Shown: piece after piece, positions 18,170 through 27,385 of the stretch
How the letters are laid out: each line of letters opens with the position of its first letter
Position numbering within the stretch: position 1 is the first letter of the stretch
Assembly: GCA_900102065.1 (NCBI GenBank)
Contig: FMVK01000003.1
Location: 284,496-341,840 of the forward strand
From: Lachnospiraceae bacterium XPB1003
GTDB lineage: Bacteria > Bacillota > Clostridia > Lachnospirales > Lachnospiraceae
Length of the DNA: 57,345 bases
Direction: 5' to 3'
The notes under the pieces: generated by a model
Told to the model about the DNA's origin: nothing
The model's database searches: none
The model's input: the letters and a program-made list of their open reading frames with translations, nothing else
Translations under genes and position numbers: made by a program

Positions 18170-19552
18170 ATGAGAGATATAGTTTTAAGCGAAAAAACTT
18201 ATAAGCTGGAGCAGGATCCGTATATTTATCGCTTGCAGGATACGACTGAACCCGAATTATTCAGAGAGATGTTTCCGTATACGGAAACTCCCAAGATAGC
18301 ATTCAATTACAGACGTGTTCCGGAAAATATGCCTGAAGATATATTTATAACAGATACAACATTTCGTGACGGACAGCAGTCCAGAACTCCTTATACAACA
18401 GAGCAGATGGTTCATATTTATAAGCTTCTTCACAAGCTTGGCGGCCACAACGGAATGATACGTCAGACGGAATTCTTTGCGTATTCGGAAAAGGATCGTA
18501 AAGCCTTGGAAAAATGTATGGAGCTTGGATATGATTTTCCGGAGATCACCACATGGATACGCGCAAATAAAAAAGATTTTGAATTGGTAAGATCAATTGG
18601 TGTAAAAGAGACCGGGATACTCGTCAGCTGTTCAGATTATCATATATTCAACAAAATGGGGCTTACCAGAAAACAGGCACTGGATAAATATTTGGGCATC
18701 GTAAAGGATTGTATTGAAGCGGGACTGCGTCCCAGATGTCACTTTGAGGATATTACCAGAGCGGATTTTTACGGTTTCGTCGTTCCTTTTGCAAGCAGTC
18801 TTATGGAGCTTTCACGTGAATGCAATATTCCCATCAAGATACGTGCCTGCGATACCATGGGATACGGTGTACCTTATCCGGGAGCTGCGCTTCCGAGAAG
18901 TGTGTCGGGAATAATCTACGGCTTGCAGCATTATGCGGGTGTACCTTCGGAAATGCTGGAATGGCACGGCCATAATGATTTTTACAAAGGAGTAGTAAAT
19001 GCCACCACTGCATGGATGTACGGTGCCAGCGCAGTTAACTGTTCACTGCTTGGCATTGGAGAGAGGACGGGCAATGTTCCTTTGGAAGCAATGGTTTTTG
19101 AATATGCTTCCTTAAGAGGTCACCTCAATGGTATGAATACAAGAGTGATAACAGAGCTGGCTGACTATATCAGATATGATACGGGATATGAGATCCCGCC
19201 TATGACCCCTTTTGTTGGTGACAGCTTTAATCTGACGAGAGCGGGTATCCATGCGGACGGAATGATGAAGGATCCTGAGATATATAATATCTTTGATACC
19301 GAAGCGATACTTGCAAGAGCACCGAAGGTATCGATCAATAATTCATCGGGCTTAGCAGGGATAGCTTTCTGGGTGAATGAATACAGAGAGCGTCACGGAG
19401 AAGAAAAGCTTTCCAAAAAAGATGAGATCATCGGAAAGTTATATGATTGGGTAATGTCCGAATATGATAATGGCAGGATCACGGTTATCAGCGAGGGTGA
19501 GATGGCTACTCATTATGAGGAACTGATGAAACAGCGCAGGCAGTCAGCATAA
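18170..19552 (+). CDS. HMGL/isopropylmalate synthase-like enzyme, probable Re-citrate synthase
   Basis: The 460-residue protein belongs to the DRE-TIM metallolyase family, which condenses acetyl-CoA with a 2-oxo acid. The metal/substrate motif DTTFRDGQQ begins at Asp62, and the metal ligands His266 and His268 are in WHGHNDF. GIGERTGNVPLEAMVFEY follows. The N-terminal extension, the pattern RDGQQxRxPYTxEQ, and the absence of the LeuA C-terminal regulatory domain resemble the Re-face citrate synthase of Clostridium kluyveri, so oxaloacetate to citrate for glutamate synthesis is the likeliest reaction. Homocitrate or isopropylmalate synthase are the alternatives. AAGGAGG precedes the ATG. A LysR gene faces it, and a terminator follows. 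Confidence 0.68.
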   Translation: MRDIVLSEKTYKLEQDPYIYRLQDTTEPELFREMFPYTETPKIAFNYRRVPENMPEDIFITDTTFRDGQQSRTPYTTEQMVHIYKLLHKLGGHNGMIRQTEFFAYSEKDRKALEKCMELGYDFPEITTWIRANKKDFELVRSIGVKETGILVSCSDYHIFNKMGLTRKQALDKYLGIVKDCIEAGLRPRCHFEDITRADFYGFVVPFASSLMELSRECNIPIKIRACDTMGYGVPYPGAALPRSVSGIIYGLQHYAGVPSEMLEWHGHNDFYKGVVNATTAWMYGASAVNCSLLGIGERTGNVPLEAMVFEYASLRGHLNGMNTRVITELADYIRYDTGYEIPPMTPFVGDSFNLTRAGIHADGMMKDPEIYNIFDTEAILARAPKVSINNSSGLAGIAFWVNEYRERHGEEKLSKKDEIIGKLYDWVMSEYDNGRITVISEGEMATHYEELMKQRRQSA

Positions 19553-19560
19553 CCTGACTA

Positions 19561-19593
19561 AAAAGAGCGGCGGTATGAGTCGCTCTTTTTTTT
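19561..19593 (+). terminator. Rho-independent terminator after the citrate synthase-like gene
   Basis: AAAAGAGCG (19561-19569) pairs perfectly with CGCTCTTTT (19581-19589) and is followed by further T residues. Confidence 0.9.
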
Positions 19594-19718
19594 GAAATGC
19601 AACTGCTTTTAACATGAAATCGCAAAAATGTTAAAAATAATTGGTGGACTGCTGATAATGAAAATGATAGATTGTTGTCATAAAGCATGTTAAAATTTAT
19701 TGCAAAGGTGGGATTCGT

Positions 19719-20804
19719 ATGAGAAAACACTATTTAGACAACGTTCGCTGGATCACGGTTGTGATCGTAGTGATCTACCATGTGTTATATATGTATAATG
19801 CGGAGGGCGTGCTGGGAGGTCTGGGAAAGATCACGGATCTGCCTGTTCAGTATTATGATATATTTCAGTATCTGGTCTATCCATGGTTTATGCCGGTGCT
19901 TTTCGTTGTTTCCGGCATCAGTTCAAGACTTTATCTTGACAGGTATTCCAACAGATCATTCTTAAAGAACAGAACCGTAAGACTGCTGGTTCCTTCAACC
20001 CTTGGTCTGTTTGCATTTCAATTTATCCAGGGATATGTGACTCTGTCGATGGGAGGTGCATTTGAAAGCCTTGAAGCAGCCGGCGTGCCTAAGCCTGTCG
20101 CTTTTCTCATTATGATCGCATCCGGCAGCGGAGTACTGTGGTATATGCATCTTTTGTGGGTATACTGTGTGCTGCTGGTATTGATCAGAAAGATCGAAAG
20201 AGGGACGCTTTTAAGGCTTGGATCGAGAACGCCGCTTTGGCTTATGGCACTGTTCATATTTCCAATATGGGGAGCTGCACAGATCCTTAATACACCTATC
20301 GTTTGTGTTTACAGGATTGGATTCTATTTTGTATTCTTTATACTCGGATACTTTGTTTTCTCAAATGATGAGGTGACAGAGAGATTAAAGAAGACGGCTG
20401 TTCCTCTGATCATCGCAGCAATAGCATTATGCGTATCATTTACATTTCTATATTTCGGTGACAATTATGCTGATAAGCCGATTAACAGAGGTTTGTTATA
20501 TGTGCTTGATGCCTATGTGGGATCACTTGCTATGATATCCGGGATGGCGAGGTTTTTTGATCGTTCAAATGATATTACAAAATGGATGTCATCACATAGT
20601 CTGGGATTATATGTATTTCATTATCTTGGGATATCTTCTGTTGCATTATTTGTGGCTAAGCCGGGACTTTTACCGGCACCGTTTAGTTATCTTTTAAGTC
20701 TTCTGGCCGGATTTGTATTCGGATACGGTTTATATGCCGTGATTTCAAGAATCCCGGTTTACAGATGGCTGGTGCTGGGAATATCAAAGAAAAAGGAGAA
20801 GTAA
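19719..20804 (+). CDS. Acyltransferase family 3 membrane protein
   Basis: The 361-residue protein has about ten membrane helices and the start RKHYLDNVRWITVVIVVIYHV, typical of the Acyl_transf_3 family that transfers acyl groups (often acetyl or succinyl) to surface sugars or other extracellular acceptors. The His in YHV is in the usual place for the family catalytic residue. The HTH-AbrB regulator begins immediately after its stop, so the two form an operon. The acceptor is unknown. Confidence 0.85.
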   Translation: MRKHYLDNVRWITVVIVVIYHVLYMYNAEGVLGGLGKITDLPVQYYDIFQYLVYPWFMPVLFVVSGISSRLYLDRYSNRSFLKNRTVRLLVPSTLGLFAFQFIQGYVTLSMGGAFESLEAAGVPKPVAFLIMIASGSGVLWYMHLLWVYCVLLVLIRKIERGTLLRLGSRTPLWLMALFIFPIWGAAQILNTPIVCVYRIGFYFVFFILGYFVFSNDEVTERLKKTAVPLIIAAIALCVSFTFLYFGDNYADKPINRGLLYVLDAYVGSLAMISGMARFFDRSNDITKWMSSHSLGLYVFHYLGISSVALFVAKPGLLPAPFSYLLSLLAGFVFGYGLYAVISRIPVYRWLVLGISKKKEK

Positions 20805-21221
20805 ATGTTTAAGGATAATCTGGTTCAGCTGCGAAAACTTCAGCAGATGACGCAGGAAGACATAGCGGATAAACTGGGAGTTACAAGACAATCTGTAGCA
20901 AAATGGGAAGCGGGTGAAAGTATTCCCGATCTTGATAAATGCAAACAACTTGCGGAAATCTTTGGCGTATCTCTTGATGATCTGGCAAATTACGAGTCTG
21001 AAGAAAATATGGGGATTGGTGTTCCGCCAAAGGGGAAACACATTTTCGGAATGGTTACAGTGGGTGATAAAGGTCAGATAGTTATTCCGGCAAAGGCAAG
21101 AAAACTATTTAAGATATCCTCCGGAGATCGATTGGTTGTTCTTGGTGATGAAAGCCAGGGGATCGCTATCATGAAAGCCGATAACTTTTTGCAGATGGCT
21201 AATATGATATCTAAACTCTAA
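20805..21221 (+). CDS. XRE HTH plus SpoVT/AbrB domain regulator
   Basis: This 138-residue protein joins two DNA-binding modules. Residues 1-60 are an XRE/Cro helix-turn-helix (LRKLQQMTQEDIADKLGVTRQSVAKWE), and residues about 80-125 are an AbrB/SpoVT swapped-hairpin domain (MVTVGDKGQIVIPAKARKLFKISSGDRLVVLGD). The start codon directly abuts the acyltransferase stop, with AAAGGAGAA upstream. The two domains suggest a dimer that reads a composite site. Likely targets are its own operon or nearby genes, which is inference. Confidence 0.88.
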   Translation: MFKDNLVQLRKLQQMTQEDIADKLGVTRQSVAKWEAGESIPDLDKCKQLAEIFGVSLDDLANYESEENMGIGVPPKGKHIFGMVTVGDKGQIVIPAKARKLFKISSGDRLVVLGDESQGIAIMKADNFLQMANMISKL

Positions 21222-21311
21222 AGTACATTCATTCTAAATCGATCCGGTGATCGAAATATGCAAAAATACGGTTCATTATAGTGAAATTCATAAGTAAGGA
21301 AAGAGGAAAGT

Positions 21312-22802
21312 ATGATAACGATCGATCAAAACAACCGTGTAAAGTTCAATAATCACGTTGACTACTGCGTGGGCACAGGACGTCTCGGACTTGCATTGAC
21401 TGAAGAATATCTGAAGGAACTTGAATTTGTCCAGAAGATGATAGGTTTTTCTTTTATTCGCGGACACGGTCTGTTTTCAGATGATGTTTCGATCTACCAT
21501 GAATATGAAGAGAATGGCGAGACAAAGGTTGAATATAATTATACATATCTGGACAGGATATTTGACAGCTATCTTAGGCTGGGGATCAGGCCGTATCTGG
21601 AATTGGGATTCATGCCGGGACAGCTGGCAAGCGGTACCCAGACTATTTTTTATTGGAAGGGAAATACTACTCCTCCCAAGGATTATAAGAAGTGGACGGA
21701 CATGGTGGTGGCTCTGCTTGATCATCTTAAGAACCGCTATGGCGAGGAAGTGGTGACGTGGCCTGTTGAAGTCTGGAACGAACCAAATCTTCCCGGATTT
21801 TGGTACAAAGCAGATATGGATGAGTATTTTAAACTCTTCAAAGAAACATTCAATGCGATAAAGAAATATGACTGCCGCTTTAAGGTGGGTGGCCCTGCAA
21901 TATGCGGTGTCAAGGATGCTGAATGGACGGAGGCTTTTTTAAAGTTCTGTCGTAAAGAGGGGCTTCGCCCGGACAGGATCACCAGGCATCATTATACGGT
22001 GGAATTCCCTGAGCGTATCGGACATTATGATTACTCTAAGTTGGAAGATCCGGAGATGCGTTTTGAAAATCTTCAGTCTACCAGAGACATCATAGATTCT
22101 TTTGAAGAGTTCAAAGGACTGCCAATCCATCTCACGGAGTTCAGTACTTCGTATACTCCAAAGGGGGTAATTCATGATACGAATATCAATGCGGCTTATC
22201 TGGCCGAGCAGCTTTCAAGACTGGGTGATGTGAATGAGGCATATTCATACTGGACTTTCGGCGATGTGTTTGAGGAACAGGGGGTGCCTGATTCTCTGTT
22301 CCATGGTGGATTCGGAATGGTAGCTGCAGGCTGCATACCAAAGCCAACGTTCTGGACGTTCTATTTCTTCAAGCAGCTTAAATTATTTGGAGGCGAGTGC
22401 GTATACAGAGATAAGGACTCGGTTGTTGTCAAAAGAAAAGGCGGCTACGCAGGAATCATATGGAATATTGATAAGGATGACAGAAATGCAGAGTATCAGC
22501 TTTCCGGACTTGAGGATAGTGAATATACGCTGATAACAAAAACGGTGGATGAGGTAACATGTAATCCACTGAAACTCTGGCATGATATGGGAGAACCTGC
22601 ATATCCCACAGAGAGTGAAACAGCGATGATAAAAAGTGCTTCATGGCCTCAGACTTTAAGTGAAATTATAAAGCCTGAGGATAAAAAAGTGTCCGTTTCA
22701 ATTCCGGTGAGAAAGAACGGCGTTGTTTTCTTCAATATAGTTAAAAGAATTTATACTCCCGATAGAGGTTACGATTACGATAAGGTTATCTCTTTTCATT
22801 GA
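21312..22802 (+). CDS. GH39 family glycoside hydrolase, probable beta-xylosidase
   Basis: The 496-residue protein has the GH39 pattern. The general acid/base is Glu157 in VEVWNEPN and the nucleophile is Glu276 in LTEFSTSY. The start (KFNNHVDYCVGTGRLGLAL) and GDVFEEQGVPDSLFHGGFGM match XynB-type beta-xylosidases, which remove xylose from xylo-oligosaccharides. No signal peptide is present, so it acts on imported oligosaccharides in the cytoplasm. It stands alone here without a sugar transporter. A GAAAGAGGAAAG ribosome binding region precedes the ATG. Xylosidase is more likely than iduronidase given the organism. Confidence 0.88.
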   Translation: MITIDQNNRVKFNNHVDYCVGTGRLGLALTEEYLKELEFVQKMIGFSFIRGHGLFSDDVSIYHEYEENGETKVEYNYTYLDRIFDSYLRLGIRPYLELGFMPGQLASGTQTIFYWKGNTTPPKDYKKWTDMVVALLDHLKNRYGEEVVTWPVEVWNEPNLPGFWYKADMDEYFKLFKETFNAIKKYDCRFKVGGPAICGVKDAEWTEAFLKFCRKEGLRPDRITRHHYTVEFPERIGHYDYSKLEDPEMRFENLQSTRDIIDSFEEFKGLPIHLTEFSTSYTPKGVIHDTNINAAYLAEQLSRLGDVNEAYSYWTFGDVFEEQGVPDSLFHGGFGMVAAGCIPKPTFWTFYFFKQLKLFGGECVYRDKDSVVVKRKGGYAGIIWNIDKDDRNAEYQLSGLEDSEYTLITKTVDEVTCNPLKLWHDMGEPAYPTESETAMIKSASWPQTLSEIIKPEDKKVSVSIPVRKNGVVFFNIVKRIYTPDRGYDYDKVISFH

Positions 22803-22845
22803 TCAAAATGATGACACAGATGAGAGAAAAGAGTCGGGGGAACTG

Positions 22846-23694
22846 ATGAATATGACATTGAAGGAATTAGCCTGTGTATCTTTGATGGGTGTTCTTTTTT
22901 GCACCGGATGCGGACAGGCTCAACAGACAGCTGTGACGGCGGAAAAAGAAACGAGCGCCCATAGCGAAAATGAAATATCTTCGAAACCGTCAGATGCAGA
23001 GACGGTAGATAAAACTGATTACGGAACGGCAGAGTTAGATGAGGGTAACGTGAATACGGGTGAAAAGGGGGAAGATGACTTGGCAGCGACTTTACTGTAT
23101 CAGGGACACGGCAGTGTCAGGATCGTTACAGGAGAGGGAAAAGTGATCTATATAGATCCGTTTATGGGTGATGGATATGACCTTCCGGCAGATCTTATCC
23201 TCATGACTCATGGTCACTATGATCATACCAGAGAAGAACTTATATCTGAAAAGAATGAAGGATGTAACATCATCAAATGGTCGGATGCACTAAAAAATGG
23301 TGAATATCAGGATTATGATCTTGGTTTCGTATCTGTTGAAACTGTAGAAGCAGGATATAATGAGAATCATAATGTTTCCGAGTGTGTCGGATATATCCTT
23401 ACATTTTCCGATGGAGTAAAGGCATATTTTTCCGGAGATACATCAACAACACCTTCAATGGCCGGATTTGCAGATAAGAATATAGATTATGCATTCCTGT
23501 GCTGTGACGGAGTCTATAATATGGATGCTGATGAAGCAAGCGAATGTGCAAAATTGATAGGCGCTAAACATACTATCCCGTATCATATGGAACCGGTGAA
23601 AGATAACAGTGGCTTTGATATGAGTGTGGCAGAGCGCTTTGATGCACCGGGAAAGATAATAGTTGAGCCGGGCGAAGAACTTGTTCTGAAGTAA
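22846..23694 (+). CDS. Metallo-beta-lactamase-fold lipoprotein (UlaG-like)
   Basis: A lipoprotein signal with lipobox FCTGC predicts lipidation at Cys22, so the protein is anchored outside the membrane. A charged linker to about residue 75 is followed by a metallo-beta-lactamase fold: QGHGSVRIV at the start, the metal motif THGHYDH (HxHxDH) near residue 124, and AYFSGDTS. The pattern is that of the UlaG/RNase Z-like hydrolases with unknown substrates. GGGGG lies just before the ATG. It may be co-transcribed with the xylosidase, 43 bases upstream, and is followed by a terminator. Confidence 0.82.
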   Translation: MNMTLKELACVSLMGVLFCTGCGQAQQTAVTAEKETSAHSENEISSKPSDAETVDKTDYGTAELDEGNVNTGEKGEDDLAATLLYQGHGSVRIVTGEGKVIYIDPFMGDGYDLPADLILMTHGHYDHTREELISEKNEGCNIIKWSDALKNGEYQDYDLGFVSVETVEAGYNENHNVSECVGYILTFSDGVKAYFSGDTSTTPSMAGFADKNIDYAFLCCDGVYNMDADEASECAKLIGAKHTIPYHMEPVKDNSGFDMSVAERFDAPGKIIVEPGEELVLK

Positions 23695-23709
23695 ATGCTC
23701 AAAAATGAT

Positions 23710-23750
23710 ATAGCCTTCAAGGGTAAATACTCTTGAAGGCTATTTTGTTT
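23710..23750 (+). terminator. Rho-independent terminator
   Basis: ATAGCCTTCAAG (23710-23721) pairs perfectly with CTTGAAGGCTAT (23732-23743), followed by a T-rich run. It ends the xylosidase/lipoprotein unit. Confidence 0.92.
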
Positions 23751-23833
23751 TACCATAAAATATGGTTAATTCAATTTAGCTGGCAGATATTCTCTTAATA
23801 ACAGCTGCGGGCGGCATGAAAAGAGGAAATGAA

Positions 23834-24499
23834 ATGGATACAAGGCACAGGATACTGGATGAAGCATTGACACTTTTTTCCGAAAAAGGTTATGCAAATG
23901 TTTTTGTTGCCGATATCGCCGAGAGGGTAGGGATCAAGGCGCCGTCTCTATATAAGCATTTTAAAAATAAACAGGCTATATTTGATGCGATCATTGAAGA
24001 GATGAACCTGCGTTTCTTAGAGGAAGCGGGAACATTACGAATAAACGGAGCGGATGCGGTTAGAGATGCTGAAATATACAGACATACTTCGGAAGAACAG
24101 CTGATCACGCTTGGAAAGAATATGTTTCTGTATTTTTTGCACGACGACTACACAAGAAGGCTTCGAAAGATGCTAACTATAGAGCAGTTTCATGACAGTA
24201 AACTTGCGGATGCATATATGAAACAGTATGTGGACGATCCGCTTTCCTATCAGGGGATGCTTTTGGGATTGGTTGTTTCTTCCGGGGGATTACAGACAGA
24301 TAACGTTGATATCATGACATTACACTTTTATGCACCGATATATATGCTTATAACAATATGCGATCGTGAGCCGAAGCGTGAGGCAGATGCGCTTAATACT
24401 TTGGAAGCGCATATTCGGCAGTTCAACAGATTATATGCAAGAACTGATGAAGGAAAAACAAAAAGAAGAAATCTGTCAAGAGTAGTAATTGATGGCTGA
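23834..24499 (+). CDS. TetR family regulator
   Basis: About 221 residues with an N-terminal TetR helix-turn-helix (ILDEALTLFSEKGYANVFVADIAERVGIKAPSLYKHFKNKQAIFDAI). The C-terminal domain (RKMLTIEQFHDSKLADAYMKQYVDD and HFYAPIYMLITICDREPKREADAL) is clearly paralogous to the TetR at 51694 in this same window. The start is placed at 23834 because AGAGGA precedes it by 6 bases; a start at 23816 is possible. The GNAT gene follows 39 bases downstream and may be co-transcribed or controlled. Confidence 0.88.
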   Translation: MDTRHRILDEALTLFSEKGYANVFVADIAERVGIKAPSLYKHFKNKQAIFDAIIEEMNLRFLEEAGTLRINGADAVRDAEIYRHTSEEQLITLGKNMFLYFLHDDYTRRLRKMLTIEQFHDSKLADAYMKQYVDDPLSYQGMLLGLVVSSGGLQTDNVDIMTLHFYAPIYMLITICDREPKREADALNTLEAHIRQFNRLYARTDEGKTKRRNLSRVVIDG

Positions 24500-24538
24500 C
24501 AGAAACAGGGGAGATCAAGTACATAAAGGGGAAAGAAA

Positions 24539-25012
24539 ATGGAGATAATCTATAAAAAACTGACAGAGAAAGAAATAGATCGTGTTATTAAACTCAGAAT
24601 AGCGCAACTGACGGATGAGTATACATCAGAGGGAAAGACTGTGCCTGAAAATATAAATCTTGATAAAGCTCTGAAGGATTTTTATACGAGAAACCTGGCG
24701 GCAGGTACATATGTTTCCTGGCTTGCGTTTGATGGTGACAAAATAGTGGGAACAAGCGGAATGTCATTTGCCGAAAAACCACCCTATTTTACATGTACAA
24801 CCGGAAAGCTGGGGATCTTATCAAGCATGTATACCGATCCTGATTACAGAAGAAAAGGTATTGCAACGGAACTTTTGGACAGGGTAGTGAAAGAAGCTAA
24901 AGATCATGGATGCGGAACGATATATATAACGGCCTCTGATATGGGGGTTAAGCTTTATGAATCATATGGTTTCAAGCATAACGGTAACTTTATGCAGTAC
25001 AATTTCGCTTAA
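24539..25012 (+). CDS. GNAT family N-acetyltransferase
   Basis: The 157-residue protein shows the acetyl-CoA-binding core of GNAT enzymes: SSMYTDPDYRRKGIATELLDRVVKEAKDHG, with the pyrophosphate loop RRKGIA, and a C-terminal ASDMGVKLYESYGF. These transfer acetyl groups to amines on small molecules or proteins. It lies downstream of a TetR gene, behind AAGGGGAAAG. The substrate cannot be predicted. Confidence 0.88.
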   Translation: MEIIYKKLTEKEIDRVIKLRIAQLTDEYTSEGKTVPENINLDKALKDFYTRNLAAGTYVSWLAFDGDKIVGTSGMSFAEKPPYFTCTTGKLGILSSMYTDPDYRRKGIATELLDRVVKEAKDHGCGTIYITASDMGVKLYESYGFKHNGNFMQYNFA

Positions 25013-25088
25013 GTGAAGGAAAAAACAATCTTTTTTTCGGGGAAGATTAACAAATGAGATTATTATATATTATAGAAAGGATCAGAGT

Positions 25089-26264
25089 ATGCCGCTTGTT
25101 TTAATATATTATCTTGAGATAAATTCGATATGTATTCTCATAAATGGCATAATTCTCTTCCTCTATTCAAAAGAAAAACGGGGAAGGGCGGAAAGCCCAT
25201 GGTATAAAGGACTTGTATGGTCAATAATCTTATATTGTATTACCGATATGATCGCCATAGTTTTCAGGGGAAAACCGGGTGGTGGAGCCAGAATGATTCT
25301 CTGGATCGTTAATACAATTTATGTTACGCTTCCCGTATTTTTGGCGATACTCTGGGGCGGATATACAGATGCCAAGACCAGACTGTTCTTTAAATTCGGA
25401 AAGAGATTTGTTATCGCAGAACGTATCGTATATGTGATCGCTTTAATCATGGGAATAGTTTCTCTAACTACACCATTTACCGGCTTCACTTTTATTCTTA
25501 ATGAAGAAAATATATATCAAAGACAAACCGGAACTTATTTAGTTCCGGTGGTCTGCTATGCTATGTTTGCGTTTTATACGGTGAAAATGTTTATCATCGA
25601 AAAAAAATGTGAATCGCTTGAGGGAAGACGATGCGCAAAGGTATTGGTAATATTCGGTTTCCCAAGTATGATCTTTTCCTACGTTCAGGTTTTGCTATAT
25701 GGAAGCACCGTAGCACAGGCAGGATATACCATTGCCGTTTTGGTTATTTATATGGGATTACAACAAACGCAGGTTTTGAAAGATGCTCTTACAGGACTCA
25801 ATAACAGGCGCGAATATGAAAATCATATTGATTCACTTATAAGAGCTAAACACGGAAAGATGATGATAGCCATGATAGATGTTGATGACTTTAAGCATAT
25901 CAACGATGCGTACGGTCATCTTGAGGGAGATATTGCATTGCAGCAGGTTGCCGGGATATTAAAGAATACCTGTCGAAAGTGTAATCATTCTAACAGGTTT
26001 GCCTTATACCGTTATGGCGGAGATGAATTCATCCTGTTATCGACAGATTATGATAACGATTCTATCAGTGACGATCTTAGGCTGGCGCTTGAAGAAGCCG
26101 AGAAGGAATGGAATGCTGACAGGAATAAAGAATATGCAATAAAACTGAGTATGGGAACTGCGTTCGGCAATTATGAAAATGAAGAAGAATTTAAAAAGAT
26201 AATCTCAGACGCTGATGACAGAATGTATGAGATAAAACAAAAACGAAAAAACGAAAGAACCTGA
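25089..26264 (+). CDS. Membrane-bound GGDEF diguanylate cyclase
   Basis: The 391-residue protein has about six or seven N-terminal membrane helices (residues 1-220) and a C-terminal GGDEF domain starting at DALTGLNNRREYENHI. The active-site motif is intact (GGDEF at residues 310-314), so synthesis of cyclic di-GMP is expected. There is no RxxD inhibitory site five residues upstream (that segment reads RFALY), so product inhibition by the usual route is not expected. The membrane half may sense a signal but no sensor family was recognised. Confidence 0.88.
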   Translation: MPLVLIYYLEINSICILINGIILFLYSKEKRGRAESPWYKGLVWSIILYCITDMIAIVFRGKPGGGARMILWIVNTIYVTLPVFLAILWGGYTDAKTRLFFKFGKRFVIAERIVYVIALIMGIVSLTTPFTGFTFILNEENIYQRQTGTYLVPVVCYAMFAFYTVKMFIIEKKCESLEGRRCAKVLVIFGFPSMIFSYVQVLLYGSTVAQAGYTIAVLVIYMGLQQTQVLKDALTGLNNRREYENHIDSLIRAKHGKMMIAMIDVDDFKHINDAYGHLEGDIALQQVAGILKNTCRKCNHSNRFALYRYGGDEFILLSTDYDNDSISDDLRLALEEAEKEWNADRNKEYAIKLSMGTAFGNYENEEEFKKIISDADDRMYEIKQKRKNERT

Positions 26265-26340
26265 CATAATTTCGCAAACGAGGAAATGATATCTTTTTGG
26301 AGATGGCCCATAATGGACATGTAAGCAGGAGGACAAAAGC

Positions 26341-27231
26341 ATGGAATGGATCGAAGCATTACAAAAGGCCATCACGTACATTGAAGAGCATCTTCTCGAG
26401 GAGATCAACTATGAGGACGTAGCGAAGCAGGTGCACACGTCGAGCTACGAGTTTCATAAAGCTTTCAGTTTCGTGACGGGATTGACGGCCAATACCTATA
26501 TTCGTAACCGCCGCTTGTCGTTAGCGGGAAAAGAGATCGTAGAGACCGAGGCTAAGATCACTGATCTGGCGATGAAGTATGGATACGAAACACCGGAAAG
26601 CTTTACTAAAGCTTTTACAAGATTCCATGGTGTATCGCCTAAGACTGCCAGAGATGATGCCGGCAAACTTGTGCTTTTTAATCCACTTACGATTACATTA
26701 TCTGTGAAAGGTGGTAAGAGTATGGATTATCGTATTGTTCAAACAAAAGAAAAGAAGTTTATTTCGCTGGTAAGAGAATTCAGTAACGGGATCATTAATG
26801 ATGAAGCGAACCACGATGTGGCTGATTTCTGGGGTGAGTGCAACAGTAAACAGATGTTAGCTCCGATCTGGATGCTTAGGAAGGATGGAAAGAGAGATCT
26901 GTATGGTCTTTGCAGTCCGACCAAAGAGGGAAAAGACACATTCGAATATGGTATCGGTATCATCATAGATGAAGATACCGATGAGTTCGATCAGGCAGAT
27001 CTGGAGAAGAAAGGCTTCCGCATCTGGAACGTCAATCCCGGAACGTATGTGGTGTTTGATTGTGTGGGAGAAGACGGAGACTGCATCGCGAAGACATGGG
27101 TGAAATTCTATAAAGAATTTCTTCCGCAGATGGGATATGAAGCTTCCGAAGAGACGGACTATGAGCTTTATTATGATGGTACAAGACCTGAGATCTTTTG
27201 CGAATTATGGATTCCCATCAGAAAGAAGTAA
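26341..27231 (+). CDS. AraC family regulator with GyrI-like ligand domain
   Basis: The 296-residue protein starts with two helix-turn-helix motifs of the AraC type (residues 1-105; INYEDVAKQVHTSSYEFHKAFSFVTG and ITDLAMKYGYETPESFTKAFTRFHGVSP). From about residue 120 it has a GyrI/effector-binding domain (DYRIVQTKEKKFISLVREF through YELYYDG...EIFCELWIPI), as in Rob- and BmrR-like multidrug sensors. Such proteins bind lipophilic drugs and activate efflux genes. It lies just upstream of the ABC transporter array, which may be relevant. GGAGG lies before the ATG and a terminator follows. Confidence 0.9.
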   Translation: MEWIEALQKAITYIEEHLLEEINYEDVAKQVHTSSYEFHKAFSFVTGLTANTYIRNRRLSLAGKEIVETEAKITDLAMKYGYETPESFTKAFTRFHGVSPKTARDDAGKLVLFNPLTITLSVKGGKSMDYRIVQTKEKKFISLVREFSNGIINDEANHDVADFWGECNSKQMLAPIWMLRKDGKRDLYGLCSPTKEGKDTFEYGIGIIIDEDTDEFDQADLEKKGFRIWNVNPGTYVVFDCVGEDGDCIAKTWVKFYKEFLPQMGYEASEETDYELYYDGTRPEIFCELWIPIRKK

Positions 27232-27259
27232 AAGCGCATATCAAAACGTATGATGGTAT

Positions 27260-27303
27260 AACAGTGGCTTTGGGTCGAAAGATTCAGAGCTGCTGTTTTT
27301 TTT
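27260..27303 (+). terminator. Rho-independent terminator after the AraC gene
   Basis: AACAGTGGCT (27260-27269) pairs with AGCTGCTGTT (27288-27297), including two G-U pairs, followed by a run of eight T residues. Confidence 0.85.
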
Positions 27304-27310
27304 ATTTTTC

Positions 27311-27364
27311 TTGACATAAATTAAAAATAATAATAATATAAAACAGTGTTTTAGAAACGCTGTT
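27311..27364 (+). promoter_or_regulatory. Promoter and palindromic operator of TetR module 1
   Basis: TTGACA (27311-27316) and TAATAT (27334-27339) are separated by 17 bases. Directly downstream is an inverted repeat with 10-bp arms, AACAGTGTTT (27342-27351) and AAACGCTGTT (27355-27364), with one mismatch. Its place at the transcription start fits autorepression by the TetR at 27386. Confidence 0.75.
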
Positions 27365-27385
27365 ACAAATGCGAGGAGTTAATGA

